DNA of 64,000 nt from Chryseobacterium viscerum. Lineage in GTDB: Bacteria > Bacteroidota > Bacteroidia > Flavobacteriales > Weeksellaceae. How positions within the stretch are numbered: the stretch's first letter is position 1; every line of letters begins with the position of its first letter. Positions 32,876-42,008 of the stretch are shown here, piece after piece. Both the position numbers and the translations under genes were made by a program. The stretch covers positions 113,237 to 177,236 of the forward strand of contig NZ_PPEG02000009.1 of the NCBI RefSeq assembly GCF_002899945.2, read 5' to 3'. Below the pieces are notes generated by a model that saw nothing but the letters and a program-made list of their open reading frames with translations, ran no database searches and was not told the origin of the DNA.

Positions 32876-34630
32876 TTATGCTTTTAAGTCTAGTTTTAAT
32901 TCTAATTCATCGAGCTGTGCATCAGCAATCGATGCAGGCGCATCGATCATCACATCTCGTCCTGAATTGTTCTTAGGGAAAGCGATATAGTCTCTGATCA
33001 CTTCGTTTCCGTCAAGGATCGCTACCAAACGGTCAAACCCGAATGCCAACCCTCCGTGCGGCGGTGCTCCGTATTTGAAAGCGTTCATCAGGAATCCAAA
33101 CTGAGCTTCAGCTTCTTCTCTTGTAAATCCTAACAAATCAAACATTTTAGACTGAAGATCTTTATCAAAAATTCTGATAGATCCTCCTCCGATCTCATTT
33201 CCGTTCAGAACCATATCGTAAGCGTTTGCTCTTGCTTTTCCTGGATCTGTTTCCAATAAGTGGATATCTTCAGGTTTTGGAGAGGTGAACGGGTGGTGCA
33301 TTGCATGGTAACGTCCACTTTCTTCATCAAATTCCAATAGAGGGAAGTCGACTACCCAAAGCGGTGCGAATACATTTCCTTTTCTAAGTCCCAAACGATT
33401 TCCAAGCTCCATTCTCAATGCAGAAAGCTGAGCTCTTACTTTGTTTTCGTTTCCGGAAAGGATCAGCATTAAGTCTCCTTCTTTTGCTCCGAATTTCTCA
33501 ATGATTTTCGCCAGATCTTCTTCGTTATAGAATTTGTTAACGGATGAGGTTTTTACTCCATCTTGCTGGAATTTTGCCCAAACCATTCCTGAAGCTCCAA
33601 CCTGAGGGCGTTTTACCCAATCCACAAGTTCATCAATTTGTTTTCTTGTATACTCTGCACATCCTTCTACATTGATTCCGACAACCAATTCCGCATCATC
33701 AAATATCTTAAAGTCTTTTCCTTTTACCAGCTCGTTCAGTTCTACGAACTCCATTCCGAAACGGATATCCGGTTTGTCATTTCCGTATTTTCTCATCGCA
33801 TCTGCGAAAGTCATTCTTGGGAAATCTCCGAATTCCTGACCTGTAATATCTTTAATAAGGGTTTTAGTCATTCCTTCGAATACGTTCATAACGTCTTCCT
33901 GTTCTACGAAAGCCATTTCACAGTCGATTTGTGTAAATTCCGGCTGTCTGTCGGCTCTTAAATCCTCATCACGGAAACATTTTACAATCTGGAAATACTT
34001 ATCCATTCCACCTACCATCAAAAGTTGTTTGAAAGTCTGTGGAGATTGTGGTAATGCATAAAACTGGCCCGGATTCATTCTGCTTGGTACCACGAAGTCT
34101 CTTGCTCCTTCCGGAGTAGACTTGATCAAAACAGGAGTTTCCACTTCAATGAAACCTTCTTCAGATAAATAATTTCTTACTTTCTGTGCCATTTTGTGAC
34201 GGAAGATCAGTTTATCTTTTACCGGATTTCTTCTGATATCCAGGTAACGGTATTTCATTCTCAATTCCTCACCACCATCTGTTTCATCCTCAATAGTGAA
34301 AGGAGGCAGCTGAGATTCATTCAGAATAGTCAGTTTTTCTACAAGAATTTCAATTTCTCCTGTAGGAATATTAGGGTTTTTGCTAACTCTTTCAATAACT
34401 CTTCCGGTAGCCTGAATCACAAATTCACGTCCCAATTTTTTAGCCTCTTCCATCAATTGCGCAGAAGAACGCTCCTGATCAAAAACCAGCTGGGTAATTC
34501 CGTAACGATCTCGAAGATCTACCCAAATCATAAATCCTTTATCACGGATAGTTTGTACCCATCCTGATAGTGTAACTTCTTCATTCAGATTTTTCAGAGA
34601 TAGCTCTCCGTTGGTGTGTGATCGAAACAT
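32876..34630 (-). CDS. aspS: aspartyl-tRNA synthetase
   Basis: The 584-aa class IIb enzyme charges tRNA-Asp. The N-terminal OB-fold anticodon domain is about 1-110 (LSGWVQTIRDKGFMIWVDLRDRYG). Class II motif 2 includes FRDEDLRADRQPEFTQIDCEMAF, the bacterial insertion domain lies about 285-415, and motif 3 is GLAFGFDRLVAIL near the end. Length is standard for bacterial AspRS. The ATG at 34630 (MFRSHTNGE) is the correct start; a TTG seven codons upstream only extends the frame. Discrimination between Asp-only and Asp/Asn charging cannot be made here. Confidence 0.96.
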   Translation of the reverse strand: MFRSHTNGELSLKNLNEEVTLSGWVQTIRDKGFMIWVDLRDRYGITQLVFDQERSSAQLMEEAKKLGREFVIQATGRVIERVSKNPNIPTGEIEILVEKLTILNESQLPPFTIEDETDGGEELRMKYRYLDIRRNPVKDKLIFRHKMAQKVRNYLSEEGFIEVETPVLIKSTPEGARDFVVPSRMNPGQFYALPQSPQTFKQLLMVGGMDKYFQIVKCFRDEDLRADRQPEFTQIDCEMAFVEQEDVMNVFEGMTKTLIKDITGQEFGDFPRMTFADAMRKYGNDKPDIRFGMEFVELNELVKGKDFKIFDDAELVVGINVEGCAEYTRKQIDELVDWVKRPQVGASGMVWAKFQQDGVKTSSVNKFYNEEDLAKIIEKFGAKEGDLMLILSGNENKVRAQLSALRMELGNRLGLRKGNVFAPLWVVDFPLLEFDEESGRYHAMHHPFTSPKPEDIHLLETDPGKARANAYDMVLNGNEIGGGSIRIFDKDLQSKMFDLLGFTREEAEAQFGFLMNAFKYGAPPHGGLAFGFDRLVAILDGNEVIRDYIAFPKNNSGRDVMIDAPASIADAQLDELELKLDLKA

Positions 34631-34635
34631 AATTA

Positions 34636-34680
34636 TTTGTTTAAAGTTCAATGTTTAAGGTTCAATTCCGAACCTCGAAT
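34636..34680. repeat. candidate short dispersed repeat upstream of aspS
   Basis: A run of related TTTAAAGTTCAA and TTTAAGGTTCAA units lies just before aspS. I recall similar strings between genes in Chryseobacterium, but only this copy is visible here. Confidence 0.3.
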
Positions 34681-34725
34681 TTTTCGTTGGCAAAGATAAG
34701 ATTTTTGCAGGTTTTATAAATAAAA

Positions 34726-34747
34726 AAAACTTCCTTTCGGAAGTTTC
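34726..34747 (-). terminator. terminator after the ankyrin gene
   Basis: AAACTTCC/GGAAGTTT stem with a four-base loop; the T run is on the minus strand. Confidence 0.85.
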
Positions 34748-34767
34748 GTATATTGTTTTCAGGTTTT

Positions 34768-35130
34768 TTAATCTCTATTACCGCCTTTTTCTATCAGAAT
34801 TTTCTTTATTTCTTCAGTACCTTTTGTTTCATCAGCTACTTCAAGAGGTGTTCTGTTCTGACATTTTTTATTAACATTGGCCTTGTTGGCCAACAGGAAG
34901 TTGATAATGTTCTTTCTATCAGACATTACACTGAAACCAAGTGGTGAATAAAGTATATCTCCAACGAGGAAACATTTGTTGTAATCTCCTGGGGCAAACT
35001 GTTTTTTAAATGTTGCTATATCATCAGAATAAATGGCTTTCATCTTTTCCTGAGTCATCTTCTGGGCAGATAACATGCTGCCAGATAGTAACATTCCAAA
35101 TAGAAAAGTAGTAGAGATTATTTTTTTCAT
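34768..35130 (-). CDS. small exported ankyrin-repeat protein
   Basis: The 120-aa protein has a signal peptide (cleavage near MLSAQ) and one to two ankyrin-like units in the C-terminal half: YSPLGFSVMSDRKNIINFLLANKANVNKKC and RTPLEVADETKGTEEIKKILIEKG. It is short for an ankyrin protein and probably acts in the periplasm in protein binding. Partners are unknown. Monocistronic, with its own terminator. Confidence 0.82.
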   Translation of the reverse strand: MKKIISTTFLFGMLLSGSMLSAQKMTQEKMKAIYSDDIATFKKQFAPGDYNKCFLVGDILYSPLGFSVMSDRKNIINFLLANKANVNKKCQNRTPLEVADETKGTEEIKKILIEKGGNRD

Positions 35131-35208
35131 AAGGATAATTTTTAAGAATATACAAATCTAAATTAAATTTTATTACCAATTGCTAAGTTTTGTTAATAAT
35201 TGGATTTG

Positions 35209-35216
35209 TATTTTTG
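35209..35216 (+). promoter_or_regulatory. -7 element of the MATE transporter gene
   Basis: TATTTTTG, 26 bases before the ATG, with a TTTG 16 bases upstream of it, slightly closer than the usual spacing. Confidence 0.45.
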
Positions 35217-35242
35217 GGATTACATAAATTATTGATTGCGAA

Positions 35243-36637
35243 ATGACAAGATATGTTGAGTTTTTGAAAAAAGCATTCAGTGGGGAGGAAACTGATTTTA
35301 CGAAAGTGAATATCAGAAGTGCTGTCCTGCTTTTAGCGATTCCCATGATGCTGGAAATGGCTATGGAATCTGTATTTGCACTTGTTGACCTCTATTTTGT
35401 CGGCCATTTGAAAGAAAGTGGTTTTGCAATTCAGACGGTAGGGCTCACGGAATCTGTACTTTCTATAATGTACTCTATTGCGATTGGGATGAGTATGGCG
35501 GCAACAGCTTTGGTGGCAAGACGAATTGGTGAGAAAAATCCGGAACAAGCTTCCAGAAGTGCTGCGCAGGTATTACTGGTCTCATTTATTATTACTTTTA
35601 TTTTAAGCTTACTGGGAGTGGTGTATGCCGAAGAAATTCTGATCCTGATGGGCTCAAAACCAGAAGCAGCAGCCTATGGAAAGGATTTTACCAGAATTAT
35701 GATGGGGAGCAGTACGATTATCATGCTTTTATTTTTAATTAATGGTATTTTCAGAGGTGCGGGAAATGCGATGATCGCCATGAAAAGTTTATGGATAGCG
35801 AATATTGCCAATATTATTCTTTGCCCGATCCTGATTAAGGGGCTAGGACCTGTTCCTGCTTTAGGACTTACCGGAGCTGCTTTGGCAACAACAATAGGCC
35901 GTAGTATTGGGGTTATTTACCAGTTGTATCATCTTTTAGTTGCTGATACCCAGATTCGTATTAAACTTTCTTATTTTAAACCGAGTTCAGAATTAATCAA
36001 ATCCATTGTAAAAATTGCAACACCGGGAATTTTTCAGTTTGTTATTGCTTCATGCAGCTGGATCTTTCTTGCGGAGCTTGTGGCGACAACAGGAGGCGAA
36101 AATGCCTCAGCAGGTTATCAGACGGCTTTAAGATTGATGATGTTCTTTATACTTCCAGCCTGGGGACTGAGTAATGCAGCTTCTACACTGGTAGGACAGA
36201 ATATGGGAGCCAATGAGATGTTGAGAGCAGAACAGTCGGTGATGAAGACGGTAAAATATAATGCCATCTTTATGTTGGTGGTAAGCCTGATATTTATTTT
36301 TATGGGTGATTTCTTAGTCGGTTTTTTCACTCAGGATGTAGCGATTAAAGATTTTGCTAAAAATGCTCTTCAGATCATGAGTACAGGATTTATCTTCTAT
36401 GGAATCGGTATGGTAATGATCAATGCCTTTAATGGAGCTGGCGATACCTGGACGCCTACATGGGTGAATCTTTTTGGCTTCTGGCTGTTTCAGATTCCGT
36501 TGGCGTATTTTTTATCAAAGCATCTGGATATGGGGCCAAAAGGTGTTTTTATTTCAATTCCTGCTGCAGAAACATTGATTACTGTAGTCGCATTTATTTT
36601 ATTTAAAAAAGGAAAATGGAAAACTATAAAAGTTTAG
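35243..36637 (+). CDS. MATE family multidrug/sodium antiporter
   Basis: The 464-aa inner-membrane protein has about twelve membrane helices in two homologous halves. The family signatures are visible: PMMLEMAMESVFALVDLYFVGHL in helix 1 and its later counterpart PGIFQFVIASCSWIFLAELVATTGGENASAGYQTALRL at the start of the second half, plus NAFNGAGDTWTP. MATE proteins export cationic drugs or metabolites using Na+ or H+. Substrate unknown. No MarR- or TetR-type regulator gene is adjacent. Confidence 0.93.
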   Translation: MTRYVEFLKKAFSGEETDFTKVNIRSAVLLLAIPMMLEMAMESVFALVDLYFVGHLKESGFAIQTVGLTESVLSIMYSIAIGMSMAATALVARRIGEKNPEQASRSAAQVLLVSFIITFILSLLGVVYAEEILILMGSKPEAAAYGKDFTRIMMGSSTIIMLLFLINGIFRGAGNAMIAMKSLWIANIANIILCPILIKGLGPVPALGLTGAALATTIGRSIGVIYQLYHLLVADTQIRIKLSYFKPSSELIKSIVKIATPGIFQFVIASCSWIFLAELVATTGGENASAGYQTALRLMMFFILPAWGLSNAASTLVGQNMGANEMLRAEQSVMKTVKYNAIFMLVVSLIFIFMGDFLVGFFTQDVAIKDFAKNALQIMSTGFIFYGIGMVMINAFNGAGDTWTPTWVNLFGFWLFQIPLAYFLSKHLDMGPKGVFISIPAAETLITVVAFILFKKGKWKTIKV

Positions 36638-36638
36638 A

Positions 36639-36790
36639 AGGGATGGATGATGGAAGAGGGAAGTACTACAGGTCTGAAATATCTAAAATATCCTTTATAA
36701 ACAGAGGTACTGACCTGATGACAGAGAATCGAAAATAGCAATCTAAGAGTCACTTCCAACCTCATTCCTCCAGCTTCCCTTCCTAATTTA
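36639..36790. repeat. candidate dispersed repeat with imperfect inverted ends
   Basis: The gap after the MATE gene begins with a GATGGAAGAGGGAAGT purine-rich stretch and ends with ACTTCCAACCTC and CCAGCTTCCCTTCC. These are imperfect inverted copies enclosing about 90 bases that also contain an AGGTC/GACCT pair. Similar GGAAG/CTTCC elements are common between Chryseobacterium genes as I recall them. No coding frame is supported. Confidence 0.35.
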
Positions 36791-36867
36791 TAAAACTTTA
36801 ACAGCTTCATTAATTGGATTTTAGAACTGTATTCTTTAAATTCGTAGTATAACAAATACATATTACT

Positions 36868-36987
36868 ATGGGAAAAGGAGACAAAAAATCAAGAAGAGGA
36901 AAAATCAATTCCGGGAGTTATGGTAAAAGAAGGCCTAAAAAAGCCTCAAAATCTTTTGCCGCTTCTGAAGAAAAATCTAAAAAGTAA
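36868..36987 (+). CDS. 30S ribosomal protein bTHX
   Basis: This 39-aa gene is below the size that automated frame lists usually report. The product is extremely basic: MGKGDKKSRRGKINSGSYGK is followed by RRPKKASKS. It matches the bacterial THX family of small 30S ribosomal proteins, whose Bacteroidetes members begin MGKGDKKTKRGK and continue GSYGKRRPKK. It binds the head of the 30S subunit. A terminator follows directly. Confidence 0.88.
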   Translation: MGKGDKKSRRGKINSGSYGKRRPKKASKSFAASEEKSKK

Positions 36988-36997
36988 TTAAAAATAA

Positions 36998-37031
36998 AAA
37001 AGACCGAAGATTATCTCTCCGGTCTTTTTTT
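36998..37031. terminator. bidirectional terminator between bTHX and DUF937 genes
   Basis: AAAAGACCG/CGGTCTTTT stem with a long loop, with A and T tracts on both sides, between convergent genes. Confidence 0.82.
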
Positions 37032-37046
37032 ATGAAATTAAATTAA

Positions 37047-37706
37047 TTATTTTCCTCCAAGAATATTGCCAAGGATGCTGCCTAAACCGCCGCCGCCTTG
37101 TTGCTGTTGGTTTCCACCACCCAATACACTTCCTAGTATATCGTTCAGTGGATTTCCTGATGATTGAGATTGTCCGCCGTTTCCTAAAACACTTCCAAGA
37201 ATGTCATTTAAAGGATTAGACTGCTGAGCCTGAGCCTGGTTGGAAGCATTCCCAAGAATTCCTCCTAATAGATCTCCTAAGCCACCAGCTCCTACATTAC
37301 TCTGCTGTTTCTGCTGTCCAATATAACCCATTACTACGGGTGCCAGCATCGCCAGAATAGGACCGATTTTGTCTATTGAAATTCCAGTATTCTGTGACAA
37401 TTGATTTTCAACAGTACTTTTCTGATCACCAAAAATATGACCAAGAATGGATCCTCCTTCATTCTGTCTGGCTTCAATCTGAGAAGCGTCGTTCAAGATA
37501 CTTCCGTTATGGTCTTTATCTAAAGCGCTGTTTAAAGCTTCTGCTTCTTTAGCATCCTGAGACTTATTTCTAAGATAAGAAATGATAAGAGGGGTAGCTA
37601 CTGCTAATAAGGCGATTACCTGATTTTTGCTGATTCCGAATTTGTTCTCAGCTTGTTCAGCAACCTGATTGCCTGTGTTCCCTGTAAGTAGGTCGATTAA
37701 ACTCAT
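37047..37706 (-). CDS. DUF937 protein with Gly/Gln-rich repeats
   Basis: The 219-aa protein has a helical DUF937 region (about 1-130), with a hydrophobic stretch at about 28-45 and a second at 115-130. The C-terminal tail (about 135-219) is low-complexity, with repeats of NPLNDILGSVLG and GLGSILGNILGG separated by Gln/Gly/Asn runs. No signal peptide is apparent. DUF937 resembles YidB-type proteins of unknown function. Repeat number is likely variable between strains. Confidence 0.85.
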   Translation of the reverse strand: MSLIDLLTGNTGNQVAEQAENKFGISKNQVIALLAVATPLIISYLRNKSQDAKEAEALNSALDKDHNGSILNDASQIEARQNEGGSILGHIFGDQKSTVENQLSQNTGISIDKIGPILAMLAPVVMGYIGQQKQQSNVGAGGLGDLLGGILGNASNQAQAQQSNPLNDILGSVLGNGGQSQSSGNPLNDILGSVLGGGNQQQQGGGGLGSILGNILGGK

Positions 37707-37787
37707 TTTTTGTGTTTATTAAGTATTAAGTGAACCAAAGTTATCAAAAAATATGCCTCATAAAATGACCGCCTCTCATAATTATTG

Positions 37788-39047
37788 TTAAAGTTTTCGG
37801 ATCTGTTCTTCCGTGTACCCTTTGCTTTTTAATACCTTGATGTACTCTAGAGCACTTATTGTCATCCATTCGATAGGTTCAGGAGCTTGCTTCTTATCAA
37901 TAGTGAACTCCAGAATGCCTACATTATTATTCATCCATGGAAGAGCATAATAATCCAGACCGCCTTTGTACTCCTTAAATACATGAAATTCCTTTCCTTT
38001 ATCTGTTAAAAGTATAACGTTGTAAAAGAGAAGATATCCCACAGGTATCAGTAAGCATACCCATGAAAATTTTCTTAAACGGGCATACTTTGCAGAAGAA
38101 AGACCATACCCGATTGACAAAGCAAAAATTATATTGAAGGGCAAAAAGAAAACGTAATTATCTGATACAGCATAAAACGTAGAAAACCCGTATACACATA
38201 CTGCCCCGACAGCAAAGACAAAAAACATCTTTCTATGAGTCTTGTACAAAAGCAGAATGCCTGCGACTCCGAAATAGGTAAATAGATTGAAATTATATAT
38301 CAGATACACCAAAGATTGGAAAAAATCTTTCACATACTGAATTGTACTTTTTTTCAAAGAATCTTCTACCCAGGTTCCCTGATCAGAGCTATATGGTGAG
38401 TTGAAAGGCAGCCCCTGGGAAATATTTAGAATAAATAAAGAACCAAACAATGCTGCAAAAATAAATAGAGAAGCTATTGCGTATTTTCTTTCGTTTCTGA
38501 AATAAAATAAAAAGATCAGTAAGGCGGGTATTAGCAAGATGTTTTGAATGTGAACCCATAAGCTGATTCCTAAAAATAGGCTGCTCAGCAATATATAGAT
38601 CCTCTTATTTTCTGTGAAACTTTTTATAACTGAAAAGAAAAAAAGGCTTACCCAGAGAGAATTATAGGTATATACTTCTACTATTTCCGCATTTCTCCAA
38701 AATGAGAAACTGAAACCAAAAACAAAAGCAGCCGTAAGGGATGCCCATTCTGTTTTTGAAATACTTTTTACAGTGAGATAAATAACAGAAACAGTTGCTG
38801 CACCTGACGAGACAACCAAAAACCGGCTTGCCTCAATGGCATTCATACCGATCAGATTTTTAATTAAAATGACGGTATTTATATATAAAAAATGACTTGT
38901 AGCATCAGCCACTACTGCCCATTCTTCTTTTTCTGCTGAGAGAACGAATCCTACGCAGTCTGCGAAAGGAATTTTTGAAAAACTTCCAGCGTAATAAATC
39001 CCAAGAAAAATAATAAACAAAAATATGGCTGATAAATATTTGTTCAT
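37788..39047 (-). CDS. DUF2723 membrane protein (O-mannosyltransferase-like)
   Basis: The 419-aa inner-membrane protein has about ten membrane helices. The DUF2723 signatures are present: a loop-1 acidic stretch FADCVGFVLSAEKE, DATSHFLYI, and FSFSFWRNAEIVEVYTYNSL. The family belongs to the GT-C superfamily that uses lipid-linked sugars and is related to protein O-mannosyltransferases. It may add the first sugar of the flavobacterial O-glycan or modify another envelope polymer. The start lies one base beyond the stop of the DUF2480 gene, so the two are co-transcribed. Confidence 0.85.
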   Translation of the reverse strand: MNKYLSAIFLFIIFLGIYYAGSFSKIPFADCVGFVLSAEKEEWAVVADATSHFLYINTVILIKNLIGMNAIEASRFLVVSSGAATVSVIYLTVKSISKTEWASLTAAFVFGFSFSFWRNAEIVEVYTYNSLWVSLFFFSVIKSFTENKRIYILLSSLFLGISLWVHIQNILLIPALLIFLFYFRNERKYAIASLFIFAALFGSLFILNISQGLPFNSPYSSDQGTWVEDSLKKSTIQYVKDFFQSLVYLIYNFNLFTYFGVAGILLLYKTHRKMFFVFAVGAVCVYGFSTFYAVSDNYVFFLPFNIIFALSIGYGLSSAKYARLRKFSWVCLLIPVGYLLFYNVILLTDKGKEFHVFKEYKGGLDYYALPWMNNNVGILEFTIDKKQAPEPIEWMTISALEYIKVLKSKGYTEEQIRKL

Positions 39048-39048
39048 A

Positions 39049-39558
39049 TTAGTTCTTTACAATAGGGACATTAGAACAGGCTTCTCCGAACATCAGAGAT
39101 TTTACAATAGGTTTTAGCTGTTCTACCAGCTCTATATAAGCATTTTCCGGAATTTCTTTATCTGAACAGCCCTTTACAAGGACTCTTTTTCCTCTCATCT
39201 CCTCAAAATCATGAGTCTGGATGGCATTGTGCATTAAAATAACTTCAAGATCCTCACGGTTTCCAAACACTACTTTTTTGGCAACGTCGGTTATCTTTGC
39301 TGTCAATACAAAATAAGCCCAAAGCGGGATAATAGTATCCACAGAATTGTAAATGTATATATAAGCGTCTTTGTATTGTTCAGTATCGATGGCATCTACC
39401 TTTTCACGGAAATCTTTTTCTTTCAGGATCATTTCCTGAAAAAGGAAATCTTTAAGGTCAATCCCTTTTCTTTCCCCCTTTGGAAGTAAAGTGGTAAGGT
39501 CAAAATTGATAAGGCCGCTTTCTGCAACTTTATTCCGTATTTCAAATTCTTCTGACAT
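39049..39558 (-). CDS. DUF2480 family protein
   Basis: The 169-aa cytosolic protein matches DUF2480, a Bacteroidetes-specific family. Typical parts are SGLINFDLTTLLPKGERKGIDLKDFLFQEMILKEKDFRE near the N-terminus and GKRVLVKGCSDKEIPENAYIELVEQLKPIVKSLMFGEACSNVP at the end. Two conserved cysteines lie in the last third. Function is not known. It is upstream of, and one base from, the DUF2723 gene; divergent from lpxB with a 78-base gap. Confidence 0.85.
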   Translation of the reverse strand: MSEEFEIRNKVAESGLINFDLTTLLPKGERKGIDLKDFLFQEMILKEKDFREKVDAIDTEQYKDAYIYIYNSVDTIIPLWAYFVLTAKITDVAKKVVFGNREDLEVILMHNAIQTHDFEEMRGKRVLVKGCSDKEIPENAYIELVEQLKPIVKSLMFGEACSNVPIVKN

Positions 39559-39636
39559 TTTTTATCATTATCTTTGAACAAATTTACGAATTAAGATCAT
39601 ATCTATTTTAATTTGTTCTCTATCCTTACTATAGAA

Positions 39637-40740
39637 ATGAAGTATTACATTATTGCAGGAGAAGCTTCCGGTGATTTGCACGGCAGCAACTTGATGAAAG
39701 CCTTAAAGCAAAAAGATCCAAATGCAGAATTCAGGTTCTGGGGTGGTGATCTGATGAAAGCTCAGGGCGGAACACTGGTAAAACATTATCGGGACCTGGC
39801 TTTTATGGGATTCCTGGAAGTGGTGATGAACCTACGCACAATTCTGAATAATATTAAAATATGTAAAGAAGATATCCTGAATAATAAACCTGATGTTTTG
39901 ATTTTGGTAGATTATCCGGGTTTCAATCTGAGGATTGCCAGATTTGCCAAAGAATTGGGAATCAAAGTCGTTTATTATATTTCCCCACAACTTTGGGCCT
40001 GGAAAGAAGGCAGAGTGGAGACGATTAAAAAATATGTGGATGAAATGATGGTAATTCTTCCTTTTGAAGAAGAGTTTTATAAAAAACATGGAGTGCATTC
40101 CCATTTTGTAGGTCACCCTTTGCTGGATGCTATTTCTGATCTGAAAGAAATCAGCACTGAGAAATTCAAATCGGAAAACGGGCTGAACGAAAAAGAAATT
40201 ATCGCTCTTTTACCCGGTTCCAGAAAACAGGAGGTTGAGAAAATGCTTGAAATAATGCTTTCTGTGAGACCTCATTTTAAAGACTACCAGTTTGTCATTG
40301 CCGGTGCTCCTAGTCTTCCTAAAGAATTTTATCAGAAATATGTGGATGACAATGTTCATTTTGTATCCAATAGAACATATGATTTGCTGAGGTGCTCCAA
40401 AGCCGCTCTTGTGACTTCCGGAACAGCGACACTTGAAACCGCTCTGCTGAATATTCCTGAAGTAGTTTGCTATCGTGGAAGCAAAATTTCCTATGCTATT
40501 GCTAAAAGATTAGTTAAAAATATCAATTACATTTCCCTTGTCAATCTGATTATGGATAGAGAAGTTGTTAAAGAATTGATTCAAAATGATCTGAATACTA
40601 AAAATCTGGTGGCAGAACTTCACAAAATCCTTACCGGAGAAAAAAGAGAACAGGTCCTGAATGATTATACTCTTTTAAGAGAAAAGCTTGGAGGGAAAGG
40701 AGCCAGTGAGCATGCTGCTGAGGTAATTTTAAAAGTATAA
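39637..40740 (+). CDS. lpxB: lipid-A-disaccharide synthase
   Basis: The 367-aa peripheral membrane GT19 glycosyltransferase joins UDP-2,3-diacylglucosamine with lipid X to form the lipid A disaccharide. The N-terminal motif IIAGEASGDLHGSNL (residues 4-18) is diagnostic. GFLEVVMNL, SPQLWAWKEGR and GHPLLDA are further family signatures. The end has SGTATLETALLNIPEVVCYR, the nucleotide-sugar site. The ATG at 39637 is chosen over a TTG eight codons upstream because the family begins there. With waaA in the same window it supports a complete LPS-type envelope. Confidence 0.96.
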   Translation: MKYYIIAGEASGDLHGSNLMKALKQKDPNAEFRFWGGDLMKAQGGTLVKHYRDLAFMGFLEVVMNLRTILNNIKICKEDILNNKPDVLILVDYPGFNLRIARFAKELGIKVVYYISPQLWAWKEGRVETIKKYVDEMMVILPFEEEFYKKHGVHSHFVGHPLLDAISDLKEISTEKFKSENGLNEKEIIALLPGSRKQEVEKMLEIMLSVRPHFKDYQFVIAGAPSLPKEFYQKYVDDNVHFVSNRTYDLLRCSKAALVTSGTATLETALLNIPEVVCYRGSKISYAIAKRLVKNINYISLVNLIMDREVVKELIQNDLNTKNLVAELHKILTGEKREQVLNDYTLLREKLGGKGASEHAAEVILKV

Positions 40741-40780
40741 TTGTTATCAAACATCTAAGAATTTAATCTGCTTTTTAACT

Positions 40781-41872
40781 ATGAATTATTCTGTCCGCTT
40801 TCTTTTATTATTGACATTTACATTGTTTTTCTCAAAAAGTTTTGCCCAGCAGAACAGTTCAAGAGATAAAGTTCAGATATTCTATTATGGATGGTATGGA
40901 AATCCAGCAAATGACGGAAGTTATCAACACTGGAAGCATGAGATCATTCCTCACTGGAGCAATCCGAAGTGGAATAATCTGGGACATCATAAAGGGGGCG
41001 ATGATATTGGTGCTAATTTTTATCCTGCCCTTGGAAATTATAGTTCCAATGACACGAAGATCATTGAAAAACATATGAAGATGATCAAAGAATCCGGAGT
41101 AGGGGTAGTTGTAGTCAGCTGGCTTGGAAAAGATTCGTTTACCGATAAAAGTCTCATCAAATACCTGGATATTGCCGATCGTTTTGATTTAAAAATTGCA
41201 TTTCACATTGAGCCGTTCTATAAAAGTACTTCAGAATTAAAAGAGCAGCTTTCCTATCTTGTAAAAACGTATTCCCACCATCATGCTTTCTATAAAAAAG
41301 AAGGAAAACCTTTGTTTTACGTATATGACAGCTATAAAATTCCTAAAGAAGAATGGGTGAAAATATTATCCAAAGATGGAGAGAAAACGGTTAGAAATAC
41401 AGATTTGGATGCTCTTTATATTGGATTGTGGGTAGAGAAAGATGATGCGAAATTTTTTGATTCATCCGGTTTTGATGGCTTCTATACCTATTTTGCCAGC
41501 GAAGGTTTTGTATATGGAAGCACAACGGCAAATTGGGATTTCTTATCCAAATATGCCAATGATCATCATCTGATTTTTATCCCTTGTGTGGGTCCCGGGT
41601 ATTCAGATACCAGAATCCGTCCATGGAACGAAGCGAATTTCAAAAGCCGAAATGGTGGTAAGTATTACGAAAATATGTTTGATGCTGCCATCAAAGTAAA
41701 CCCCGATTTTATCGGAATCACATCATTCAACGAATGGCATGAAGGGACACAAATAGAACCGGCTATCCCTAAAAAAGTGGGGAACTTCAAATATGAAGAT
41801 TATGGGAAAGATCCCTTATTTTATATCAAAGAAACGAAGCGTTTGACGGATAAATTTTTGAAAAAGAAATAA
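40781..41872 (+). CDS. glycoside hydrolase family 99-like endo-alpha-mannosidase
   Basis: The 363-aa protein has a signal peptide (cleavage near SFAQQ). GH99 enzymes cut alpha-1,2-linked mannan or Glc-Man units internally. Family features are the (beta/alpha)8 start IFYYGWYGNPANDGSYQHW, the HIEPFY loop, and the catalytic pair Glu318 and Glu321 in SFNEWHEGTQIEPA, separated by Trp-His. The length matches bacterial GH99. No neighbouring SusC/SusD or other mannan genes are seen, so it is not inside an obvious polysaccharide locus. It is 40 bases downstream of lpxB. No lipobox or T9SS tail is present, so it is probably periplasmic. Confidence 0.9.
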   Translation: MNYSVRFLLLLTFTLFFSKSFAQQNSSRDKVQIFYYGWYGNPANDGSYQHWKHEIIPHWSNPKWNNLGHHKGGDDIGANFYPALGNYSSNDTKIIEKHMKMIKESGVGVVVVSWLGKDSFTDKSLIKYLDIADRFDLKIAFHIEPFYKSTSELKEQLSYLVKTYSHHHAFYKKEGKPLFYVYDSYKIPKEEWVKILSKDGEKTVRNTDLDALYIGLWVEKDDAKFFDSSGFDGFYTYFASEGFVYGSTTANWDFLSKYANDHHLIFIPCVGPGYSDTRIRPWNEANFKSRNGGKYYENMFDAAIKVNPDFIGITSFNEWHEGTQIEPAIPKKVGNFKYEDYGKDPLFYIKETKRLTDKFLKKK

Positions 41873-42008
41873 CATACTTTCAAACTTTAATTTTATAGCA
41901 AAAAATCAAGTGCTCTTTTAATACCTTTGGTGAAAAGTAAAGTACTTATTTAGCTATTTAAGAGATCATATTTCATTGATTAATTATCTATTTTCCAAGG
42001 ATAATTAA

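Noticed and set aside
34631..34651. TTG start of aspS seven codons upstream
   Set aside because: The AspRS family begins at MFRSHTNGE; the extension is not conserved.
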